From Fidelibacterota bacterium (lineage in GTDB: Bacteria; Fidelibacterota; Marinisomatia; Marinisomatales; TCS55): a stretch of 16,815 nt of DNA. The stretch lies in assembly GCA_014239505.1 (NCBI GenBank), contig JAAZYT010000050.1, forward strand, positions 1 to 16,815, in the 5' to 3' direction. Within the stretch, counting starts at the first letter, position 1; every line of letters begins with the position of its first letter. The notes under the pieces are model-generated. The model did no database searches and had not been told where the DNA came from. It worked only from the letters and a program-made list of their open reading frames with translations. The translations under genes and the position numbers were made by a program. Positions 1 through 7,696 of this stretch are shown piece after piece.

Positions 1-7
1 AATTTTA

Positions 8-1054
8 ATGCTAGAAAATAATCCAATAGATCCAAGCAATATGTATAAATCTATTTATGATTTTCCTGATCATATACGCGAAGCACAAAAAATAGGTAAG
101 GCTATATCACTAAAATATATATATAATAATATTAAAAATATTGTTGTAGCTGGGATGGGTGGTTCAGCTATTGGAGGAGATGTAACTAGACTTCTTTTAC
201 AAGATGAACTTAAGATCCCGATGTATATTTCACGAAGCTACAGGCTACCAAATTGGGTAGATAATTCAACATTAGTTATTTGTTCATCTTATTCTGGGAA
301 TACTGAAGAATCATTATCCTCTTTCAAAGAAGCTCAAATAAAGAAGGCTAAGATTATTGCTATTAGTACTGGTGGCGCACTCACTAAACAAGTAGAAGAA
401 TTAGGACTTGATATTATAACTATACCAAAAGGATTACAACCTCGAGCAGCTTTAGCTTTATCATTTGTACCAATGATTTACTTATTGAAAACATTAAAAT
501 TAATTACATCAAAAACTATAAATGATTTAACAAATGCAATTAATCTAATTGATACAAAAAGAGAAGTATATAATAAGGAAATAAATGAAAATCCTGCATA
601 TTATTTAGCCAATAAAATATATAAATCTTTACCTATTATTTATGGTGAAAATGAATCAACAGCAATCTTAGCTATAAGATGGAAAGGACAATTAAGTGAA
701 AATGCTAAAATGTTAGCATATCATAATGAACTTCCTGAAATGAATCATAATGAAATAGTTGGGTGGGAAAATAATTCTAATTTAATTAATAAGATTTCAA
801 TTATTTGGCTTAAAGATAAAGATGATCACCCGAGAACAACTATTAGGCAAGCTTCGACGAAAAAAATAATTAATAATTTAGCGGCAAGACATGAAATTGT
901 TTCTGTTGAAGGTACAACAAAAGTTGATAGGTATTTAAATATGATTCATATGGGTGATTGGTTAAGTTTTTGGTGTGCAATTCTTCATGGATCTGACCCA
1001 ACTCCAGTTTATAAAATTGATAAGCTTAAAGAAATTCTTTCTAAAAAAAGTTGA
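8..1054 (+). CDS. Bifunctional phosphoglucose/phosphomannose isomerase (SIS-domain PGI/PMI family)
   Basis: Cytoplasmic sugar-phosphate isomerase predicted to interconvert glucose-6-P, fructose-6-P and mannose-6-P, serving glycolysis/gluconeogenesis and mannose-nucleotide supply. The 348-aa length fits the archaeal/bacterial PGI/PMI family rather than the roughly 550-aa classical PGI. The first SIS domain carries GMGGSAIGGD (residues 49-58) and the phosphosugar-binding SSYSGNTEE (93-101). PRAALA (145-150) and the second-domain block ENAK...ELPEMNHNE (231-249) are family signatures containing the presumed catalytic Glu and His. The C-terminus has the typical DPTPV followed by a Lys-rich helix. 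The ATG at 8 gives the expected short N-terminus before NMYKSIYDFP. However, the frame stays open to the window edge and the ribosome site lies outside, so a slightly earlier start cannot be excluded. It is followed 41 bp later by the DUF151 gene on the same strand. Confidence 0.9.
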   Translation: MLENNPIDPSNMYKSIYDFPDHIREAQKIGKAISLKYIYNNIKNIVVAGMGGSAIGGDVTRLLLQDELKIPMYISRSYRLPNWVDNSTLVICSSYSGNTEESLSSFKEAQIKKAKIIAISTGGALTKQVEELGLDIITIPKGLQPRAALALSFVPMIYLLKTLKLITSKTINDLTNAINLIDTKREVYNKEINENPAYYLANKIYKSLPIIYGENESTAILAIRWKGQLSENAKMLAYHNELPEMNHNEIVGWENNSNLINKISIIWLKDKDDHPRTTIRQASTKKIINNLAARHEIVSVEGTTKVDRYLNMIHMGDWLSFWCAILHGSDPTPVYKIDKLKEILSKKS

Positions 1055-1095
1055 ACTCCAACCTGTATCTTTATAAGTTCAAATAAGGATTAATA

Positions 1096-1632
1096 ATGAT
1101 TCCAGTAAAAGTTCAAAAAATTTCATATTATCATCCAAGTCGTAGCTATGCAGTTATATTAAAAGAATTAGATGGTGATCGTAGGTTGCCTGTTTTAATT
1201 GGTGCTTTTGAGGCTAAATCTATTGCCATGGCTATGGAGTATATGGAAACACCTCGACCACTTACTCATGATTTAATTACTAATTTGATTAAAGGTATTG
1301 ATGCTAATTTATCATCAGTTAAATTAACAAAGTTAGAAGAGGGTGTCTTCTATTCTGTACTTGATATTCAATCAAAAGAAATAGGCCATTACGAAATTGA
1401 TTCACGCCCTAGTGATGCTCTAGCTATAGCACTACGAATGCATTCACCCATTTTTGTATCTGATGAAATAATGAAAGATGCAATTACATTTGAAGAAGAT
1501 TTGCTAAAAATTGAAGAAGAAATAGAGCAAGAGCCAATGGTAGAAACTTTAGAAAAACAATTACAGAAAGCTATAGATAAAGAAGAATATGAAGTAGCTG
1601 CTAGAATAAGAGATAAGATAAAAAATATATAA
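1096..1632 (+). CDS. Bifunctional nuclease family protein (BFN/DUF151) with C-terminal UVR motif
   Basis: A 178-aa cytoplasmic protein. Residues 1-130 form the BFN/DUF151 domain, with the recognisable blocks LPVLIGAFEA (31-40), RPLTHDL (54-60) and the SRPSDALAIAL-type motif (103-113). Residues 151-178 form a UvrB/UvrC-type helical hairpin ending VAARIRDKI. Plant and archaeal BFN homologues have been reported to have DNase and RNase activity; for most bacterial members the role is unproven, so nuclease function here is by family only. The UVR tail may mediate protein contacts, as in UvrB/UvrC and McsA. The start is supported by AAGGA at 1085-1089, 6 nt before ATG. The stop codon ends 2 nt from the stop of the convergent rnc gene, leaving no intergenic room for a terminator. 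Confidence 0.85.
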   Translation: MIPVKVQKISYYHPSRSYAVILKELDGDRRLPVLIGAFEAKSIAMAMEYMETPRPLTHDLITNLIKGIDANLSSVKLTKLEEGVFYSVLDIQSKEIGHYEIDSRPSDALAIALRMHSPIFVSDEIMKDAITFEEDLLKIEEEIEQEPMVETLEKQLQKAIDKEEYEVAARIRDKIKNI

Positions 1633-1634
1633 AA

Positions 1635-2339
1635 TTATTCCATTAAGATACTCATTGCATTTTGAGCTGCATTTTGTTCAGCATCTTTTTTATTTGTTCC
1701 TATTCCACTTGGATAAACATTCTCACCAATTTTAACATGTACTTCAAATAATTTTTGATGATCAGGCCCAGAAACATCAGAAATTAAAAATTTTGGATTA
1801 GATAATTGCTTTGTATGGCATAATTCAATTAAGTGTCCTTTATGATTTACTGATTTCCAAGCTTCTTGTCTATTAGTCCAAATAGTTTTTAATATAAGTT
1901 TTTTAGCAGGCTCAATTCCTTTGTCTAGATATATTGCTCCTATTAAAGCCTCATAAAGGTTTGCAGCTTGTTTAATTGCAATTTTATCTTGGGTAAGATC
2001 TACAGTAGAATCAATGATTAAAAAATCAAGAAGTGTCAATAATTTTCCCATTGATGAAAGAAATGACTTTTGTACTAAAGCTGATCGTTTCTGAGTAAGT
2101 ATACCTTCATCACTTTCAGGAAATTCCTTCATTAATTCTTTACTTATTACAATATCAATAACTGCATCTCCAAGAAACTCAAGACGTTCATAGTTATTTC
2201 TTGGATTACTTGTAATCGATCTATGCGTGAAAGCTTGTTTTAAATAAGTTCGATTACGAAAGTGGTAGTCACAAATTTTTTCTAGCTTATAAAGCGGGTC
2301 AGATTTATATGATTTGAATAATAAATCTAATAAAGACAC
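1635..2339 (-). CDS. rnc: Ribonuclease III
   Basis: Double-stranded-RNA endonuclease for rRNA precursor processing and mRNA turnover. The 234-aa length is normal. The RNase III domain has the signature NYERLEFLGDAV (49-60), with Glu51, Glu54 and Asp58, and then DEG (77-79). The second metal-site motif reads ANLYEALIGAIYLDKG, with Glu130 present but Asn127 where E. coli has the metal ligand Asp114. A dsRNA-binding domain fills about residues 167-233 and ends in the GIGTNKKDAEQNAAQNA-type helix. It is the last gene of the minus-strand lipid cluster, 3 nt after fabF, which is a common fab-acpP-rnc arrangement. The family call is secure. Full catalytic competence with Asn127 is likely but unproven. 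Confidence 0.95.
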   Translation of the reverse strand: MSLLDLLFKSYKSDPLYKLEKICDYHFRNRTYLKQAFTHRSITSNPRNNYERLEFLGDAVIDIVISKELMKEFPESDEGILTQKRSALVQKSFLSSMGKLLTLLDFLIIDSTVDLTQDKIAIKQAANLYEALIGAIYLDKGIEPAKKLILKTIWTNRQEAWKSVNHKGHLIELCHTKQLSNPKFLISDVSGPDHQKLFEVHVKIGENVYPSGIGTNKKDAEQNAAQNAMSILME

Positions 2340-2342
2340 TAT

Positions 2343-3590
2343 TTATTCTTCATTCCACCTTTTAATTATAACAACACCATTATGTCCTCCAAAACCAAAT
2401 GAATTTGACATTGCAACATTTATTTTTGCTTCTAAAGAATTATTTGGAACATAATTTAATGGACATTCTGGATCTGCATCTGTGTAATTTATTGTTGGGG
2501 GAAGCAGGTTTTTTTGAATTGCTTTTACACAAGCTACTGCTTCAAGTGCACCACTAGCACCAAGAGAATGACCAATCATTGATTTTGTAGAGCTAATATG
2601 TAATTTTTCAGAATGATCTCCAAATAAATTTTTAATTGCAGCTGACTCAGTTTTATCATTAAAAGGAGTTGATGTTCCATGAGCATTAATATAATCTACA
2701 TCTTCAAGTTTTAAACCTGCATCATTAACAGCATTTCTCATAGCTCTTATTGCACCTTTGCCACCTTCGACAGGTTGAGTTAGGTGATATGCATCATCTG
2801 TAGCACCATAGCCAGCTAATTCACCTAGAATAGTAGCACCCCTAGATATTGCATGTTCTTCTTCTTCTAGTATAATTGAGGCTGAACCTTCTCCTAATAC
2901 AAAACCATCTCTACCAAGATCAAAAGGTCTGCTTGCACTTTCTGGTTTATCATTACGTGTTGATAAGGCTTTAATATTTGCAAAGCCAGAAATTGTTAGT
3001 CCAGTAATGCTAGCTTCTGATCCACCAGTTATCATAACATCTGCATCGCCGTATTGAATTGTACGCGCTGCACATCCTATTGCATCAGTTCCCGATGCGC
3101 AAGCAGAAATAACTGTATGGTTTGGTCCTTGAAAGCCATATTTAATAGCTAGATTTCCAGCTGCAATATTTGCAATCATTCGTGGAACAAAGAAAGGAGA
3201 AACTCTTCTTTGGCCTCTAGTTGAAAATACACCATGTTGTTCTTCAAGTGTTTGAATTCCACCAACCCCAGTTCCAAGTATAACACCTACACGTTCCATA
3301 TTTACATCATCTTGATCTAATCCAGATTGAGCGAGTGCTTCTTTTGTTGTGACAAGTGCGTAAATTGTAAAAGGATCAAGTCTTTTTATCTCTTTACGAT
3401 CAAAAAAATCTTCTGGGTTAAAACCAGAAAGTTCACCTGCAATTTTGACACTTAGGTTTTGAGAATCAAACTTTGTTATGTGTCCTATACCACTTTTACC
3501 ATTAGAAAGAGATTCCCAATACTCAGATACTGAATTTCCATTGGGAGCAAGAACACCTAACCCAGTTATTACAACACGACGTTTATTCAC
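2343..3590 (-). CDS. fabF: Beta-ketoacyl-ACP synthase II (FabF), GTG start
   Basis: Condenses malonyl-ACP with acyl-ACP in the elongation cycle of type II fatty acid synthesis. The 415-aa thiolase fold has the Cys-His-His set: nucleophile Cys164 in SACASGTDA, His304 in NAHGTSTPFND, Lys336, and His341 in GHSLGASGALE. The GTG at 3590 gives the standard N-terminus beginning NKRRVVITGLG. No in-frame ATG lies nearby and no clear Shine-Dalgarno precedes it. The start lies only 5 nt after the acpP stop, so translation probably depends on ribosomes finishing acpP. The C-terminal MSNSFGFGGHNG motif is intact. FabF rather than FabB is favoured by length and by position next to acpP. Confidence 0.96.
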   Translation of the reverse strand: MNKRRVVITGLGVLAPNGNSVSEYWESLSNGKSGIGHITKFDSQNLSVKIAGELSGFNPEDFFDRKEIKRLDPFTIYALVTTKEALAQSGLDQDDVNMERVGVILGTGVGGIQTLEEQHGVFSTRGQRRVSPFFVPRMIANIAAGNLAIKYGFQGPNHTVISACASGTDAIGCAARTIQYGDADVMITGGSEASITGLTISGFANIKALSTRNDKPESASRPFDLGRDGFVLGEGSASIILEEEEHAISRGATILGELAGYGATDDAYHLTQPVEGGKGAIRAMRNAVNDAGLKLEDVDYINAHGTSTPFNDKTESAAIKNLFGDHSEKLHISSTKSMIGHSLGASGALEAVACVKAIQKNLLPPTINYTDADPECPLNYVPNNSLEAKINVAMSNSFGFGGHNGVVIIKRWNEE

Positions 3591-3595
3591 GTTTA

Positions 3596-3826
3596 TTATT
3601 TATTTGATTCTATATAGTCAACTGCTGCTTGAACAGTCGTTATTGTTTCTGCATCTTCATCTGGAATTTCTATTCCAAATTCTTCTTCAAGTTGCATAAT
3701 TAATTCGACAGTATCTAATGAGTCAGCACCCAAATCATCAACAAAAGATGCTGCAGATACTATTTTTTCTTCCTCAACACCCAGTTTATCAATCACAACT
3801 TCTTTAACTTTATCGAAAGTAGACAT
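3596..3826 (-). CDS. acpP: Acyl carrier protein
   Basis: A 76-aa acidic four-helix carrier that tethers growing acyl chains through 4'-phosphopantetheine. The attachment serine is Ser36 in the canonical GADSLDTVELIMQLEEEFGIEI motif region (33-53). It lies between fabG and fabF, its commonest location, 15 nt after the fabG stop. It has one of the best ribosome sites in the window: AAGGAG (plus-strand 3833-3838), 6 nt before ATG. This fits a protein needed in much higher amounts than its enzyme neighbours. Confidence 0.97.
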   Translation of the reverse strand: MSTFDKVKEVVIDKLGVEEEKIVSAASFVDDLGADSLDTVELIMQLEEEFGIEIPDEDAETITTVQAAVDYIESNK

Positions 3827-3832
3827 TTTTAT

Positions 3833-3838
3833 CTCCTT
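3833..3838 (-). promoter_or_regulatory. Strong Shine-Dalgarno of acpP
   Basis: AAGGAG on the minus strand, 6 nt upstream of the acpP ATG, is a near-complete anti-SD match. Most neighbours in the cluster have weak sites or none, so this may raise ACP output relative to the enzymes. Confidence 0.75.
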
Positions 3839-3841
3839 ATT

Positions 3842-4588
3842 TTAATTCATTACCATACCGCCATCAACCGTTATGGTTTGACCCGTTATATATCCTGCTT
3901 CATCTGAAGCCAAGAAAAGGGCGGCAGTAGCTATATCCTTAGGACTACCAATACGTCCTAAAGGAATTTGCAAATATAAATTTTCTTTATTTTCATCTGT
4001 CATATCTGCTGTCATATCTGTTTCAATATATCCAGGAGCAATACAATTAACTGTAATACCTCTAGATGACAGTTCTTTTGCAGATGCTTTAGATAAACCA
4101 ATTAATCCAGCTTTAGAGGCAGCGTAATTCGCTTGGCCTGAATTACCTGTTAGGCCAACAACTGATGAAATATTTATTATCCTTCCAAAACGAGCTTTCA
4201 TCATCGTACGTGTTACTGATTTTATACCATTAAAAGCCCCTTTCAGATTAATATCAAGAACTTTATTCCAATCATCTTCATTCATACGTATAATTAATTT
4301 ATCAATTGTTATACCAGCATTATTAACCAAAATATCAATAGCACCGTATTCTGAAATAATATCATTAATATTGTTTTGAAATTCATCAAAGTTTGATACA
4401 TCAAAAGCATTCATTGAAGCAGTTCCCCCCAAAGATACTATACTTTCAACTACATTATTAAGAGTGTCTTTATTTCTACTAACACAAGAAACATGAGCGC
4501 CAGCTTTAGCATAAATTTTGGCTATTTCTTTTCCTATCCCTCTTGAGGCTCCAGTTACTACTGCAACTTTATTTTTTAAATTAAACAT
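3842..4588 (-). CDS. fabG: 3-oxoacyl-ACP reductase (FabG)
   Basis: NADPH-dependent reduction of beta-ketoacyl-ACP to (R)-3-hydroxyacyl-ACP. The 248-aa short-chain dehydrogenase has the cofactor motif TGASRGIG (12-19), NNAG (89-92), Asn114, and the catalytic Ser142, Tyr155 and Lys159 in the SSVVG...YAASK block. The C-terminal TGQTITVDGGM sequence is typical of FabG. The ATG overlaps the end of fabD by 8 nt, implying translational coupling, and acpP follows 15 nt downstream. The cluster position makes FabG much more likely than another SDR enzyme. Confidence 0.96.
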   Translation of the reverse strand: MFNLKNKVAVVTGASRGIGKEIAKIYAKAGAHVSCVSRNKDTLNNVVESIVSLGGTASMNAFDVSNFDEFQNNINDIISEYGAIDILVNNAGITIDKLIIRMNEDDWNKVLDINLKGAFNGIKSVTRTMMKARFGRIINISSVVGLTGNSGQANYAASKAGLIGLSKASAKELSSRGITVNCIAPGYIETDMTADMTDENKENLYLQIPLGRIGSPKDIATAALFLASDEAGYITGQTITVDGGMVMN

Positions 4589-5504
4589 GCTTGAAATTTA
4601 CAATGTCTTCAAGATATTCTAAACTATTCATATTTAATGAAGAATTAATTCTTTTTGATAAACCTTGGAGTACTTTTCCAGGACCAACTTCAATAGCATT
4701 TTCTACTCCATCATTAATCATTTGACTAATAGATTGGTGCCAAAGTACTGGCTTTTCTAGTTGTTCAATTAATGCATTTTGAATTTCATCTGCACTAGAA
4801 ATTGGATATGCAGTAACATTACTATAAATTGGAAAATTGCTATCATTAATATTTGTTGATAATAATTTATCTGAGAGAACTTTTTTTGCTGAGCTCATTA
4901 ATGGAGAGTGAAAAGCTCCACTTACATTTAGCTCAATAACTTTTAGAGCGCCAGCTTCTTTCATTAATGGTATTATTGATTTAATAGCTTTTGATTCACC
5001 TGATATGACGACTTGAGCTTTAGCGTTAAAATTGGCTGCAACAACAATACCTTCATTAGAATTAGAGTCGCAAACCTTTATTACTTCTTCATCTTTGAGA
5101 CCAATAACTGCAGCCATTGAACCTTCATTATGTCTGCAAGACTCCTGCATAGCCTCTGCACGAATTTTAACTAATTCAAGTCCTGTTTCAAAGTTAAATG
5201 ATTTTCCTAAAGCCAAAGCTGAATACTCTCCTAAACTATGACCAGCTGCACATACAGGTTTAATGCCTTTTTTAATTAATAATTCACCAATTATTACACT
5301 TACTAAATAAATAGCTGGTTGAGTAAACTGAGTTTGTTTTAGTTTTTCCTCAGGGCCATTGAAAATAATATTTTGAAAATCAATATTCATAACATCATTA
5401 GCTATGTTAAAATATTCTTTTCCTATTTTAGTGTCTTTATAAAGATCATAACCCATTCCTACTTTTTGCGAAGCTTGACCTGGGCATAAAAAAGCAAATG
5501 ACAT
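4581..5504 (-). CDS. fabD: Malonyl-CoA:ACP transacylase (FabD)
   Basis: Transfers malonyl from CoA to ACP, supplying the extender unit. The 307-aa protein begins with the family's FLCPGQASQKVGMG. The active serine is Ser90 in GHSLGEYSAL, with Arg115 for carboxylate binding and catalytic His199 in GAFHSPLM. The C-terminal VGPGKVLQGL motif is present. The start overlaps the fabH stop as TAATG (one shared base), and the 3' end overlaps fabG by 8 nt. This places it in the middle of a translationally coupled fabH-fabD-fabG chain. Confidence 0.96.
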   Translation of the reverse strand: MSFAFLCPGQASQKVGMGYDLYKDTKIGKEYFNIANDVMNIDFQNIIFNGPEEKLKQTQFTQPAIYLVSVIIGELLIKKGIKPVCAAGHSLGEYSALALGKSFNFETGLELVKIRAEAMQESCRHNEGSMAAVIGLKDEEVIKVCDSNSNEGIVVAANFNAKAQVVISGESKAIKSIIPLMKEAGALKVIELNVSGAFHSPLMSSAKKVLSDKLLSTNINDSNFPIYSNVTAYPISSADEIQNALIEQLEKPVLWHQSISQMINDGVENAIEVGPGKVLQGLSKRINSSLNMNSLEYLEDIVNFKHV

Positions 5505-6490
5505 TATTTATTACTCCATTGAATTAACATTGACCCCCAAGTAAATCCTCCTCCAAAAGCAGCCAATAATAAAATATCATCTTTTTTTAGTCTATTACTT
5601 TCAACTGCTTCATCTAATGCAATTGGTATTGTTCCTGCTGTGGTATTACCATATCTATTTATATTAATAAAAACTTTTTCATCAGCTAAACCACAACGTT
5701 TAGCTGCAGCATCAATAATACGTTGGTTAGCTTGATGTGGAATAAATAACTTTATATCATCTCCAGTTAATTGATTTCTATCAAGGATTCTCTTACTTAC
5801 ATCAGCCATATTTTTTACTGCAAATTTAAAAACTGTTTTTCCATCTTGATAAACATAATGCATTTTTTTTTCAACAGTGTCTTTAGAGGCAGGATGGAGG
5901 CTTCCACCTGCAGGAACGGTTAAATATTTGCTGCCACTTCCATCCACATGTAAAATTGAATCAAGTATGCCAGTCTCATCTTTCGAAGGTTCAAGAAGAA
6001 CACCGCCACCTCCATCACCAAAGATAACACACGTGTTGCGATCAGTATAGTCAATAATGGAACTCATAGTGTCAGCTCCAATGACCATTGCATTTTTATA
6101 TTGTCCAGATTCAACCAGTTTCGAGCCTGTTTCCATTGCGTAAACAAAACCAGTACAAGCTGCAACTATATCATAACCCCATGCGTTAGTAGCTCCAATT
6201 TTATCTTGAACAAGTGCAGCTGTTGATACTACCATGTAATCTGGAGTACTAGTAGCTATGAGTATTAAATCAATCTCTTCAGCAGCTTTTCCAGATTTTT
6301 CTAATAATTGTTTAGCAATCATTGTACACATATCAGAAGTTGCTTCACCTTCTCCAACTAAATGACGTTTTTCTATACCTGTTCTAGATCTAATCCATTC
6401 ATCAGTTGTGTCTACCATTTTTTCTAGATCAAAGTTAGATAAAACTCGTTCTGGTAAATATCTAGCTGTGTATGATATTTTGGCTTTCAA
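5504..6490 (-). CDS. fabH: Beta-ketoacyl-ACP synthase III (FabH), TTG start
   Basis: Initiates fatty acid synthesis by condensing an acyl-CoA primer with malonyl-ACP. The 328-aa protein carries the catalytic triad Cys112 (AACTGFVYA), His252 (PHQANQRI) and Asn282 (INRYGNTTAG). The chosen start is TTG at 6490, which gives the usual N-terminus KAKISYTARYLPERVLSN. It is supported by AGGTG 7 nt upstream and a 4-nt TTGA overlap with the plsX stop; there is no alternative ATG upstream. Primer preference (acetyl-CoA versus branched-chain) cannot be judged from the sequence alone. Confidence 0.95.
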   Translation of the reverse strand: MKAKISYTARYLPERVLSNFDLEKMVDTTDEWIRSRTGIEKRHLVGEGEATSDMCTMIAKQLLEKSGKAAEEIDLILIATSTPDYMVVSTAALVQDKIGATNAWGYDIVAACTGFVYAMETGSKLVESGQYKNAMVIGADTMSSIIDYTDRNTCVIFGDGGGGVLLEPSKDETGILDSILHVDGSGSKYLTVPAGGSLHPASKDTVEKKMHYVYQDGKTVFKFAVKNMADVSKRILDRNQLTGDDIKLFIPHQANQRIIDAAAKRCGLADEKVFININRYGNTTAGTIPIALDEAVESNRLKKDDILLLAAFGGGFTWGSMLIQWSNK

Positions 6491-7491
6491 TTAATTGCAC
6501 CTAGGTGTTGATGAATTCCTCTGGATATATCTTGAATTAAATTTTGATTAATGGACTCTTGAGCAACAAATATAGAATTCATTATTGCTTTTGGAGTTGA
6601 ACTCCCGTGACTAACAATAGCTATACCATTTACTCCTAATAATGGCGTTCCTCCATGTTCTTCATAATCATATTGATTCTTGATCTCTTCCAACGCAGGC
6701 TTAATTAATCTTGCTCCAATTTTATAACTAATTTTATTGTTAATTTTTTCTTTAATTAGGTTTGAAAAGGTAGTCATCCAACCTTCAGCAAACTTTATCA
6801 AAGTATTACCAACAAAACCATCGCATACTAATACATTTGCATCACAATCAAATAAATTCCGACTTTCAATATTCCCAATAAAATTTGGTAATTCAGTTTT
6901 AAATAATTTAAATGCTTCTTTGTATAGCTCAGAACCTTTTGTTGATTCTTCGCCAATATTTATTAATCCAATTTGAGGTTTTTTTATACCTTCAACATGG
7001 TCAAGGTATACAGAAGCCATAATTGCAAATTGTAATAATTGTTCTGGATTAGCATCTGGATTGGCACCAACATCACAAATAATTTTACCACCAGTCTGCG
7101 TTTTTATACAAACACCTAAGCAAGGACGCTTAACATCAGGGATGCGCCCAAGTAAAAATAAAGATGTTGCCATAACTGCTCCAGTATGTCCTGCACTTAT
7201 AAAAGCATTAGCATTATTCTCTTTGACTAATTTTAGTCCTTGAACAATAGAGGAATTTGGCTTGGATTTAAATATTTTGGATCCATCATCATCCATAGTA
7301 ACAATTTCAGATGCATGATGTATTGAAATTTGATTTGGGAGGGTTTTATCTAAACAAGAATTTATTTTATCTTTATTACCAACAAGTATAATTTCTAAAT
7401 CCTCAGATGATCTAGAAATAGCATCAAAAGCTCCTTGTATAATTGCCTGAGGAGCTAAGTCGCCCCCCATTGCATCCAAAGCTATTTTCAT
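6487..7491 (-). CDS. plsX: Phosphate acyltransferase (PlsX)
   Basis: Peripheral membrane enzyme making acyl-phosphate from acyl-ACP and phosphate, feeding PlsY in phospholipid synthesis. The 334-aa length is typical. The N-terminal IALDAMGGDLAPQ signature, SAGHTGAVMA (about 99-108), the CDVGANPDANPEQL region and the EEHGGTPLLGVNG block are characteristic. It follows rpmF after 15 nt of pure A/T with no Shine-Dalgarno, and it overlaps fabH by 4 nt. The rpmF-plsX-fabH order is the classical arrangement and supports the call. Confidence 0.96.
   Translation of the reverse strand: MKIALDAMGGDLAPQAIIQGAFDAISRSSEDLEIILVGNKDKINSCLDKTLPNQISIHHASEIVTMDDDGSKIFKSKPNSSIVQGLKLVKENNANAFISAGHTGAVMATSLFLLGRIPDVKRPCLGVCIKTQTGGKIICDVGANPDANPEQLLQFAIMASVYLDHVEGIKKPQIGLINIGEESTKGSELYKEAFKLFKTELPNFIGNIESRNLFDCDANVLVCDGFVGNTLIKFAEGWMTTFSNLIKEKINNKISYKIGARLIKPALEEIKNQYDYEEHGGTPLLGVNGIAIVSHGSSTPKAIMNSIFVAQESINQNLIQDISRGIHQHLGAIN
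6498..6502 (-). promoter_or_regulatory. Ribosome binding site that fixes the fabH TTG start
   Basis: AGGTG on the minus strand, inside the 3' end of plsX and 7 nt before the TTG start of fabH. It is a partial anti-SD match at normal spacing. Together with the TTGA overlap it supports TTG as the real initiation codon. Confidence 0.5.
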
Positions 7492-7506
7492 TTTAAAATA
7501 TAAAAA

Positions 7507-7686
7507 TTAGTCCGTAGTAGAAAGTACTGGACGTCCTTTGTAATAACCACAATTTGGACATGCTCGGTGAGGCATTTTGACCTGACTGCATTGGGGACAA
7601 TTAGCAGTAGAAACAGATGCTGCTTTGTAGTGAGTGCGACGTTTTCTTCCTCTAGCTTTTGATTGTCTACCTTTTGGTAATGCCAT
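7507..7686 (-). CDS. rpmF: 50S ribosomal protein L32 (59 aa)
   Basis: Small basic ribosomal protein translated directly from the minus strand: ATG at 7686, TAA at 7509-7507. The N-terminus MALPKGRQSKARGRKRRTHY is the L32 signature. A zinc-ribbon pattern follows, with CPQC (Cys30, Cys33) and CPNC (Cys43, Cys46), and then GYYKGRPV. The 59-aa length is normal, and its shortness means a size cut-off can miss it. A strong AGGAG lies 5 nt before the ATG and overlaps the yceD stop codon. The yceD-rpmF-plsX order is widely conserved. Four zinc-ligand Cys mean this is the zinc-binding (C+) form. Confidence 0.97.
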   Translation of the reverse strand: MALPKGRQSKARGRKRRTHYKAASVSTANCPQCSQVKMPHRACPNCGYYKGRPVLSTTD

Positions 7687-7691
7687 AATAA

Positions 7692-7696
7692 CTCCT
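7692..7696 (-). promoter_or_regulatory. Shine-Dalgarno of rpmF overlapping the yceD stop
   Basis: AGGAG on the minus strand, 5 nt upstream of the rpmF ATG. The yceD stop TAG (7697-7695) shares its AG with the first bases of this site, so ribosomes terminating on yceD sit directly on the rpmF start region. Confidence 0.7.

Noticed and set aside
3478..3699. Plus-strand open frame of 73 codons across the fabF/acpP junction
   Set aside because: It lies antisense to two secure genes, its product has no recognisable motif and is leucine-rich from reversed acidic codons; a shadow frame.
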